Source of the DNA: Branchiostoma floridae
Lineage: Eukaryota > Chordata > Leptocardii > Amphioxiformes > Branchiostomatidae
Assembly: GCF_000003815.2 (NCBI RefSeq)
Contig: NC_049995.1
Coordinates: 116,845-180,844, forward strand
DNA: 64,000 nucleotides
Direction of reading: 5' to 3'
Shown piece by piece: positions 47,993-59,900 of this stretch. The notes under the pieces are model-generated. The model was not told the origin of the DNA. It worked only from the letters and a program-made list of their open reading frames with translations, and made no database searches. Position 1 is the stretch's first letter. Every line of letters begins with the position of its first letter. Position numbers and translations under genes: made by a program.

Positions 47993-50900
47993 TTTGCTGA
48001 CCCAGGTTCTGGAGAGATTTGAAGAGGAGAATGGTGGTTACCTGTTAGTGGCTACACTGTGTCTGTTGGAGTGTTCTAACACTGGGCTGTTAGAGACAGA
48101 ACTGCTCAGGATACTGGCTGATGAGGACAACCTCATGCCGAAAGACATGAAACATAAAAAGAAAGGTAAGGTAACAGGAGATTTTGTAATACACTCAGAG
48201 ACGTGTATTGAACGGGTGCGAGGTTCTCAAATAATTATTTCCTAAGTTTTTGTTGTCCAACTAGATGTAGTTTTTTCAGATGAAATTGCACTTTGATTTT
48301 GCCAGTGTTAAATTTTTTTAGATTTGAGTTAAAGATACAATGTAACATGCAGGTAAATGCACTTTACAAGGTTTTTAAAACTGCATTTTCTGCTTCTTCA
48401 TTGCATTTTACATGACTTGTATGGTACATTTTTGTACATGTGCACATGTTCAACAACATTGTTTTTCGACAGCGCTAGCGGTGCACAGGAAGTTTGTTCA
48501 AATCACCTGATGAATGCCTGTGCCCACAACTTTGGAAATCGTGTTAAATTCTTCTGAAATCTTGTTGTTGTTTTCAGGTAAAGGCAACTCAGAAAAGCTG
48601 GAGATTCTACCAATGGCAAAGTGGGCAGTTGTTTACCGTGGATTGCGTACATTTCTGCGCCCGTTTGGCGAGAGTGGGGAGGGCAGACTGGACTTCTACC
48701 ACAGGTCACTCAGCAAAGCTGTCAGGTCAAAGTACGTCATGAGATCATATTTTCTAGTCATAATTGATATGTGTGATTATGTCCCAAAAAATCTAAAACT
48801 AGACATATTCTTTCTTGAATTTTCTTTCCCCATCATAATCATGCATGAATTATAATAATAATAATAATAATCATCTGGTGTATTTTGCCAGCCAGTAGGT
48901 ACCCAGTATGAGTAATGAGGCTGTTTAACGTGGTCGAGGCACCTCCTCGAGCACGGGACCCCCGTTTTACGTCCCTCCCGGAAGACGATTTCGTGGAAAC
49001 TTCGTGAGGCTACAGCAATCCGGACGTCCTTGGTTGGTCCCCCATCCAAGCACTGTCCGGACCGTCGCGTTGCTTAACTTCCGAGATCGAGGGATCGGGT
49101 GACCAACGCGCCACGCGGCCGTAGTATTATCCATGAATAGAAAGAGACACTGTCTAACCATCAGTGAAATCTCTGGAAGATTTTCCCAGGTCAAATTTTT
49201 TATTACATTAACTACTGTTGCATTAGGTATTGCTAGGGCTAAGGCTTACACAACGTGTACTTATACATAAAAGTATAGTTACGGTTCATGTACATATATG
49301 TAACCATCAGAATATGGCCCATTCTTATCATACCTGGGTTGGGATTACATGTACATTGTATACTGATGATCTGGTCAGGACGGGTGTGCTGCACAATGAC
49401 AAGCACATTATAAACAGTGGAGTATGGTCCCATAAGGACTGCGACCTTTTCCTATTGCATGTCATGGCTTCCTGGTCCAGAGGCAGGGCCAGTAGCCACT
49501 GGACTATGCACGCAAATACATTGTACTGTTAGTGTAACATGCACATGTACATGTAGGTTTGCAGAGCATGGATAGTAGATAATGGGAGGTGACATGCATG
49601 TATTGTTATCTGAACAGTATCTGAACATTGTGTACTACTAGGTATTTCCTGGTGGATGGTGCAGATGAAGACAGGGTGAAGGCCAGGTACAACTGGTGGC
49701 ACAGCAAACTGGCCAACTTCTTCCAACATGTGGCCATTATCGACAGAAGGGTGGAGGTAAGACAAGTAATATTAAATCTGATTCAATAGTCTAGTAGACA
49801 AACATTTGGATGTAACGCTAGTTCATCTTTATTCAGGGTTTAACCTATATCCGTTCTTTTTAAAAACAGTATTCAGGCATATCAAGTCGACGGACTGTTG
49901 TTTTAAAATTGTGATATTTTCAAAGCATTGCAGTTATATACCACCGTTGACTTGACATCCATAAATGCATCCTGTATTCCAAAACAACGGATATAGGTTT
50001 CCCCACGGATAAAGGTGAACCAGCGTTACACAGGTCTGAATTTTGTGGTATGGTTTACTGCTGTATAGCTTTTCCAAGTCATGACTTTGCTAGCTTTCTA
50101 GCTACTAATAGAAAAGAAGCAGTATACAGTCATGATGATTGTATGCAAGAAATTTTATACCCAATTGTTGTTATCTATCAAATCTTACATTGTGTTACCC
50201 TCATGCCGTAAGCATATTCAATTTGTCAATTGATTTTAATTTCACAATCACTAAAAACTTAAATTGACTTGTCTCTTAGTCTCATGAAGGTTTAGGAAAT
50301 CAGTTCTATGAAGAAAATGATCAGTGTCACACCAAATGATTGCTGCTTGCCAAATAACTGCTGGGACACTGTTTGGGGGTTTTCAGTATACCTGAGATGA
50401 GATTGAGAGAACTTGAAAATTTTGATTGTTTGAAGCAGATTTTGGAAGGAGGATCACTCTGTGGAGACTAACCCCACCACTAATCCAACTTTAACCCTAC
50501 AATAGACCCTGACCCTAACCCTAACCCTGACCCTAACCTAAACATAACCCTAACCCTAACTTTATCTTTACCCAAGGCTTTGCTCTTAACCCTTGTAATG
50601 AATGCCAACATAACCCTAATCCAATCCTAACCCTAACCCTAACCCTTGCCATAACCCTAAGTCCTTACTTCACACACTGATGCAGAAGCAGACTGGCATT
50701 TATTTGCTTAGGTATACATATCATGTACCTACATTTATAAATGGCATCACACCTGAGCTTTGCATATCTGTAACAGACCAACCTACATATGTCTGACCTT
50801 CCAGGAGTACCCTTACCAGCTGACTAAGATAGGTGACCACAGCAGACTTGCTGAGTGCCTGCTGGACTGGGAGGTGTTTGATCATCTGTACAACGAAGAC

Positions 50901-53900
50901 TACAGCAGCCAGCTGCTGGCTTACTGGAGAGCTGTGAGCTTTTGTTTGTTTGTTGTTTGCATTGCATTGTAAACGCCTCTTGGCATAACACATCATGTTC
51001 TTACTGTACAGTACAAGCTGGATACCCGGATAGGTTTGATTGGTACATTGTATATTCACACTGGGAAAGACGTGCTTCGGGGGTGTTTCTCTTATAAAAA
51101 GGGACCTCCAATTTAACGTCCTATCTGAGGGATAAGCCCTAACCAAGCCTCATTTACACCTGTCATGAGTGAAGTGAGTAAAGTCATGCAAAGTGCTTCT
51201 CCCAAGAGCATAAGATCGGTGACAATTGCAGGATTCGAACCTTGGACCACCTAGTTCTGAGCCAAACACTCTGCCGTTGCCACATGACCCCACAAGTTTG
51301 ATTGAGAAATGCCAGTTTGTTGCCCCTATTGAAATATAGTCTTTGTATTGGGTTGGTGTGTTTCTTTGTGAGTTAGTGGTGTGAATTTGTACCTAGGAGA
51401 CTCTAACAGCAGAAATGTATGGGTCAAAGGTGCAAGAAACTTTCCAAGTAAGATGTACATGACATTGTATTACCTTAGAGTCATGAAGGCTAAAAAAAAA
51501 ACCTCCCTAAAATATATACCCTGCTACTGAAACAACAAGGAAGTCTGCTGCCCTACATGCATATGCCACTTGGCACCACATGTGTTAAACTTTGAACAAA
51601 TAAATGAACAAGAAGGAAAAGTTGCGATTATCTTTTCTTTTTTTTTTTACAAAATCTTTGTCCTCATTCCTAGGCTGGAGGAGCAGAAGAGATGGAGACG
51701 AGGTACAAGGAATCTCTGAAGGAACTAGAAAACACAGAGGGAGTCTCCAAGGAAACCCTGGGTCTGAGATACCTGCAGGTGTCCAGAGTCATGTAAGTCC
51801 TAACATCCTACATAATAATATACAGGTACCCATGTCGGCTCTACCTGGATTCTGTGCAGTGCTTTTGTTTTGTATTGTACCAGTTTCAGCCAGCCAGTGA
51901 CCTGCTAGTGACTGGGTAAGGGAGCTACAGACAGGCAGTGCAGTCGTGTTCGAGTGGTAGTTGTGATGTGATTAACTGTCTCTGATCTAACTATCTATCT
52001 AACTAACTAACTATTAACTGTCTTTGATCTAACTATATCTTCCCTCTGGAAATGTAGCACTTCTTGATAAATGTCCAATGTTAAAAGATGGAGTCTGTGT
52101 TCAATTTTGGCTACGTAAGAATGTTTTGTCTTCACCTTAGTGCTTGCCTCCAACAATCACAATACTGTTCAGTGTATGTGAACATTCAGAGAATATACAA
52201 AACAGAAATTCTCACTTTTGAGTTGGCAGTGAAGCAGTGACAGCCTGAAAAACTGCGAACATAATATCATTGAAAACATTCCCGCATTTGCAGCGCTTTA
52301 TCTGATACTTTTCCATTTAGTACTTTTTTTACTTCCTGAAATTATTATTTATTGGAATTTGAAGAACACCTCCTTCTGGACTTGAGGGCTCATTTAAGGG
52401 TTAATCATGTAAAGCTAAGGGCACAACCCGCCGAACGTGCAATTTGCCCATACTTTATTTTTGGAAGCCATGTTCGCCACGTATTTCTGAAAACGTCCAG
52501 GCTGTACAGGGCAGGCGCGTCGCACGTACTGGCACCTAGGAGGGGCGAATCCGCAGCCCGATGGCACACAAAGTTTTGCCTGCACGTAAAGTTCTATGGC
52601 GTGTCTGCATGCTCCAAAATCCGTCGGATTCCCTACGAGTGTGTATGGAGGCGGTACTTACCACTTACGGATCCCAAAAGATTGCCCATGTTTTGGCACG
52701 TAGACAGCACGGATTTGCACATACAGCAGGTGGTACCCTAATATATACATGTATAAGACAAAGTTATCCAGTCCAATGGACTGAGCTGTCATATATTGTA
52801 TGTTGTACAGGACACAGGGAGGCCGCCATGACGGTGCGGAACAGATGCTTGCTCCCGCGGTCAGGATCGAACAGGACGACCTGGGGGCGCGGCCTGAAAG
52901 GATGGCGCAGGTGTACGAACTCACCGCAACCATCTTTACTGAGGTACTGTACCATCCCAATCATACTTCTGTCTACATCTACATAGTCTAGTATAGAAAA
53001 ATGATGAATACAAAATACATGTGCCTTTATTTATATTGGACAACTACTGTATGTTATGTTATGCTTCAACATTATGGTCTCGGAATACTGGATGCATAGT
53101 ATTATATAAAAAAAATGCACTTTTGTGACAAAATCTTTTTTCATATTGTACAGTTACTGTTACAGTTACAGTAACAGTAATATTCTATCCTAACTTTTAA
53201 AACTTAGTAATAAATAAGACAACTGTTTGAAGTTGAAGACTGATAATGAAACTCTTGTAAATGAGACTGAAGTAATTACATAGTATCACAATCTGTGTCC
53301 TACACAATGTACATTGGTTAAGCACACTCATGTATCTCACTGGAATACCTAAAACTGCATGACTAGGAAATTGTGCTAAAAGTTCACCAATTCCCCCTTG
53401 TGGTCATACAATAAAATGACTGACATGCAACACATTTTTTCTAATACATGACTGTATGAAACCCCAAGATGAGCCAAACAAAAGTACCACACTCAGAATG
53501 TCTCATTCTCAATTTCGATACAAGATGACTTTATTGGAAATTGCAGCATAATGCCACTGAAACAAAGATAAAAAAATTCATAAAAAAGATGTTTGTTTTC
53601 ATAAAAAGATGTCCACCTTGTTGTGTAGCTTTGCACCATTGCTCCACTTTGCCAATTTTTACAAAAATGTAATTGTAAAAAAGAATCCCAATTTCCTCAA
53701 TGCAGTCCATACATGTACATGTTATAAACTAATACTTCAGAATCAATGTTTCACTGTATATTTTACATAGTATATGGAATTCTTTCCCTACAGAAACTGA
53801 AGCTGTATGACTTTGTGAGTCCTCAGCAGCTGACAGAGCTCAGGCCAGCGATTGACAACGGCAGGAAAGCTGTGGAACTCAGGGAAACTCTACCTCAGGA

Positions 53901-56900
53901 TGATAAAAACAAGGTAACATATTATTATCATTAAAATACTTGTATGGGGATTAATCGAGTTACCCAACATATATTTTTTAAGACTGCGTAGTACTACCTA
54001 AATGTAACATCAAGTACTACTATTAAAAAGTACAGGTACTGGTACAGAGGTCTAGGTACAGGTCCAACTGTACCTGCACTCGCCTGAACGATCAGATTCT
54101 GTTGTGTATTAGTTACGCTGTGCCTAGGTATAATTTTGGTCACGTTTGGTTTGGACTGAGACCATGAAGTAAGGAGACGAAAACTGTTTCAAAGATGGCT
54201 CTGATATCAAGTTTCAGCATAGGATTTTTTCGGTGCAAAATTTTCTTTGTGAGTGCATCTACATGTATACAGTCAAATGTAGTGTAAATTTATATTCTTG
54301 GTACAAATATACAGTACCAGTACTTCATGATCCAGTATTTTGAAACCTGTGCGGAATCATTATTTACGGTATAGTGCCGTTACTAGTGTTTTGTGTAGAA
54401 GGTGTGTGTGTGTGTGCATGCATGTGTGTGTTAATAATGCATGTGCATCTGTTTCAATGTGTTTGTGTGTATCTGTAATACTGTAATGCATCCTGGCAGT
54501 AGCATATTCAACATTTGTGACTTATACACTCTTGTTCATGCATATTATGTATTCAATAAACTCAAAGAAAGTTTAGCATTGTATTACTGTAACAATCATG
54601 TTGAATGTTGCACACAGTTCAAGCTGGCCAAGACGCGGATGCAGCTGGCCTTTAACATGGAGAGCTGGCAGGCATGTCTGCTGGACGAGAGACAGTACCC
54701 AGATGCTACAGCCTTCCTCAGTAAGGCACAGGCCTCGCAGGACGGCAACAAACACATCGACCTGGCCATGGAGACATTCAAACAGGTCAGTACATAAGTC
54801 TAGTTACATGGGCAGGATGGCAACAAACACATCGACCTGGCCATGGAGACGTTCAAACAGGTCAGTACATAAGTCTAGTTACATGGGCAGGATGGCAACA
54901 AACACATCGATCTGGCCATGGAGACATTCAAACAGGTCAGTACATAAGTCTAGTTACATGGGCAGGACGGTAACAAACACATCGATCTGGCCATGGAGAC
55001 GTTCAAACAGGTCAGTACATAAGTCTAGTTACATGGGCAGGATGGCAACAAACACATCGATCTGGCCATGGAGACATTCAAACAGGTCAGTACATAAGTC
55101 TAGTTACATGGGCAGGATGGCAACAAACACATCGACCTGGCCATGGAGACGTTCAAACAGGTCAGTACATAAGTCTAGTTACATGGGCAGGATGGCAACA
55201 AACACATCGATCTGGCCATGGAGACATTCAAACAGGTCAGTACATAAGTCTAGTTACATGGGCAGGATGGCAACAAACACATCGATCTGGCCATGGAGAC
55301 ATTCAAACAGGTCAGTACATAAGTCTAGTTACATGGGCAGGACGGTAACAAACACATTGATCTGGCCATGGAGACATTCAAACAGGTCAGTACATAAGTC
55401 TAGTTACATGGGCAGGACGGCAACAAACACATCGATCTGGCCATGGAGACATTCAAACAGGTCAGTACAAAAGCCAGTGACATGGGCAGGACGGTAACAA
55501 ACACATCGACCTGGCCATGGAGACATTCAAACAGGTCAGTACATAAGTCTAGTTACATGGGCAGGACGGTAACAAACACATCGACCTGGCCATGGAGACA
55601 TTCAAACAGGTCAGTACATAAGTCTAGTTACATGGGCAGGACGGTAACAAACACATCGACCTGGCCATGGAGACATTCAAACAGGTCAGTACATAAGTCT
55701 AGTTCATGGGCAGGACGGTAACAAACACATCGACCTGGCCATGGAGACGTTCAAACAGGTCAGTACATAAGTCTAAGTTACATGGGCAGGACGGTAACAA
55801 ACACATCGATCTGGCCATGGAGACGTTCAAACAGGTCAGTGCGAAGTCTAGTTACATGGTGACTCATCTAATCTTAATGATTGCAGAGAAACCAGGGTTC
55901 TCCCCACAATTTCTTAGTATAGTGGAGGGCTGGCAAAAATAACCCGAACCAATAATGCGCTGCACTTTCATGAAAATGGGTTCATTTTGCAAAGACAAAG
56001 GGTGTCAAATACTACTAGTATGATATATAGATTATTGTGATTCCTTTGTTGTGAAGTGGAAAACGACTATTGTTTCGATCATGCCTAATTCACAAGTCTT
56101 TGTAGACAATGCCGACTGGAAAAGTGATGCCACTTGGCACAAAAATCTCTGTGAATTTTCATTGATTTTAGCAAAACTAACCAAGAAAATAGGTAAGAAA
56201 CACAATAAATTTCAAAAGTAGTATAGTGGAGCTAGGCTAGGAGTATAGTGGAGGGCCTCCGTTATTCCATCCTCTGGGAAGGACTCTGGAAATTTGTATT
56301 ACATTGTAGAGGGACTCATCTAAAAAGGCAAGTCTTCAAAGTAAAAAGTTGACCTTGATCTCTTGTCATTATCCCATTGATACTAACTTAAAATACAGTA
56401 GGGGGTTTATTTTTGGATAGGTTATGTATCGTGGAATACACAATCAGCAGAGTTTTTGCTCTTATGTATTCACTATAAAATGTAGAATGCCATATAACTT
56501 TTGTCAGGTCTTGTCAGGTACATTGTATTGAGCCATAGGCTGAGATTGCTTGATTTAATCAAACTTTAAGGGTACTTGTAGAGTTTAATAGAATACTGAA
56601 TGCTTTTCAGGAGAAATGACAATTTTTAAAATTTATTTTTAAACCCAGCTGCGAGACGACCGGCACCTTGCTGAAGCCATCATGACCAAGGCCATCCTAG
56701 CAGATAGAGGCAGTCAGGTCCAACTGGAGGTACGGCAGGGTTCATGCTAATTATGTATGGCAGGGTTCATGTTAACCATGTGTGATGTGGAATAGAAGAA
56801 CTCTTTTCGGTATGAAACATCAATTTGTCTTCCTAACATTGAACTTACAAAATGTAACATTAATGTATGCTGTGTTATGCTTCTGTCACAATTTTGCTGG

Positions 56901-59900
56901 ACAGGTGACTCTCAAGCCACAAATTTGACCCAGTAGACTGCCAGATACTGTTGGGGTATGTCTCAGTGTTTTCATGGATAAGGCCACTGCATCTTTTTGT
57001 CACCAGGTCCCCAGGTTGATTTTATCTGAGGTTGGGTCTTATAAAATCCGGGGCCCGGCCGGGCTCAAATTTAGCCAGATATCTACAGGGAAATTCCCAC
57101 AGCGCCCCCCAAAAAAAACAGTCAGGGCCCCATTTTCCAATGTTGATGGAAGCATTACACAATTTCTCACTGTCAGGAGCTTATTGGGCATCTTCTCTGA
57201 GAGCCTGTGACCATACAGTCAACAGAAACTGTCGACATCTGATTCCCTTAGATATCAAACATGCCTACACATGTACATGATGACTAGGGGCAGCAAATGA
57301 AACATTGATCACTCCTGTACAGACTGTTACCTGTAAACACACACCGACATGACATGATGTACATCACTTGTACAGACTGTTACCTGTACCCACACACCTA
57401 CATGATTGTGTACAATGTACATCACTCCTGTACAGACTGTTACCTGTACCCACACACCTACATGATTGTGTACAATGTACATCACTCCTGTACAGACTGT
57501 TACCTGTACCCACACACCTACATGATTGTGTACAATGTACATCACTCCTGTACAGACTGTTACCTGTAGCCTGTACACACATACACACTTACATGTGTAC
57601 ATGTACATCACTCCTGTACAGACTGTTACCTGTACACACACACCTACATGATTGTGTAACATGTACATCACTCCTGTACAGACTGTTACCTGTACCCACA
57701 CACCTACATGAATGTGTAAAATGTACATCACTCCTGTACAGACTAACCTGTACACACACACCTACATGATTGTGTGCAATGTACATCACTCCTGTACAGA
57801 CTGTTACCTGTACACACACACCTACATGATTGTGTGCAATGTACATCACTCCTGTACAGACTGTTACCTGTACACACACACCTACATGATTGTGTACAAT
57901 GTACATCACTCCTGTACAGACTGTTACCTGTACACACACACCTACATGATTGTGTACAATGTACATCACTCCTGTACAGACTGTTACCTGTACACACACA
58001 CCTACATGATTGTGTACAATGTACATCACTCCTGTACAGACTGTTACCTGTACACACACACCTACATGATTGTGTACAATGTACATCACTCCTGCACAGA
58101 CTGTTACCTGTACACACACACCTACATGATTGTGTACAATGTACATCACTCCTGTACAGACTGTTACCTGTACACACACACCTACATGATTGTGTACAAT
58201 GTACATCACTCCTGTACAGACTGTTACCTGTACACACACACCTACATGATTGTGTACAATGTACATCACTCCTGTACAGACTGTTACCTGTACACACACA
58301 CCTACATGATTGTGTACAATGTACATCACTCCTGTACAGACTGTTACCTGTACACACACACCTACATGATTGTGTACAATGTACATCACTCCTGTACAAA
58401 CTGTTACCTGTACACACACACCTACATGTACATCAGGAGTTCTCATCAGAAACTGTTGACCTAACAAGACTCCACTAACTCCCACATCAGCTGTACCAGC
58501 AGTCCCTCAGACAGTGCCTTGAATGTTACGGTGAAAACCACATCCTGACATCCCGGCTGTACATCAACATCGGGATATTCTACGAGGACCTTCAACAGTA
58601 CGAGAAGGCATACAGGCACTTCCAAAAATGGTACACGGCCTGCTATGAGGTCTATGGTCCGGACCACCCCAAGACAAAGAGAGCAGAGGGGACACTACAG
58701 GAGGATTTCTACAGAAGTATTGCACAGCAGCTGGATGGGGAGTAATAACCCCCCTGTGCACACATGGTACATTCCAGAACAAACTTGTCTCCCCCTGCTG
58801 TGTGCTGTGTTGCTGTGGCTTTCTGGATTCAATCATATTAATCAACGTGAAATCCTTGCTTTTCCTTATATATAAACTCATGCTTGTACATCAGTGTGAT
58901 AATGTTGAATGGAGATGCTGCTCCTGTCAATCAAGCAAAGCCAATCAGCAGCAGCAGCCAATGAGACCAAGCAGGACCCTCTCTGTCTCACAGGGTTGCA
59001 TCCATGTCTGTTTTCTACCATGGCAACATTACGATTCTTCCATGGCAACTGCTCTGAAGATTTTACACTACTTTTCCCTCCACTGAGAGCCTTTCAGCGC
59101 CATACCAGGTTTTCTTAAAACTCACATCACTATACTGTTCAATTACCAGTCTCAAAGTCCTTCTACAGCAACAGCTTCTTTCCTGGGACTGTCAAACTGT
59201 GGAACTCTCTCGAAGCAAACTGTTTCCCTCCTTTTTGCAACCTTTCAGCCTTCAAAATTAATGATGTACCTCAACATGTATCTCCTTAGATGATTCTTTC
59301 CACATGATGATCCAACACCTTAGTTCATTACCTTGGAGTGGTGCAATGGACTTACATGTAGCTACATTGTAGTAGTACCAGTTGTCCAATCCACCTTTAC
59401 TGCAGCTTGCATCTTCAGCCAAGCACATCAGCCCATCCCTACTCTTTTTGATAAGTGTGTTGGGTTCTTTAAGGGCGGAGGGTATGACTGGATGAATGTG
59501 TTGAGAATTGTTATTCAAGAATCTGAATTGTTATGCAAGAATCTGATTTGCTATCATTTTCAGTTGGAACTGTCTGAATAAACTTCACCCTAAAAGCACA
59601 GTGTGGCATTGTATAACAGCAGGGTGATTTGCCCATAGGTTCTGGGTTTTAATCCCCTGACATGCTCAATCATTGTGACCTTGAAAACAGCACTTCACAA
59701 AAAATTCCTCCTTTCACTCAGGTAAAAAAATGTGTACCTATGGCTTCAGTTAGGGATGTTCATGTTTGAGGAGAGCCAAAACCTACCACTGGGACTTATC
59801 AAAAAGGGAAGGTCCCTTTCTGGTGTGAGTGTATCCATCCAGATATGCTGCCTCACTCTCCAGTACAAACTTCTGTGTTACTCCATCAGGCAGTTTACTG

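Noticed and set aside
52352-52986. Frames of 129-141 codons in the CpG-rich block
   Set aside because: They overlap each other and the true exon 52811-52943 in other frames; no conserved motif.
54598-55497. A 299-codon plus-strand frame rich in T-S-T-W-P-W
   Set aside because: It is a shifted frame through the 75-bp array. The true exon frame is different and fits the flanking exons.
57302-58430. Regularly spaced repeats resembling a CRISPR array
   Set aside because: The units are contiguous with no unique spacers, and the DNA is eukaryotic.
57589-58485. A 298-codon minus-strand frame and 220-250-codon frames on other strands and frames
   Set aside because: They are by-products of the 60-bp minisatellite, whose length is a multiple of three. 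There are no domains and no splice context.
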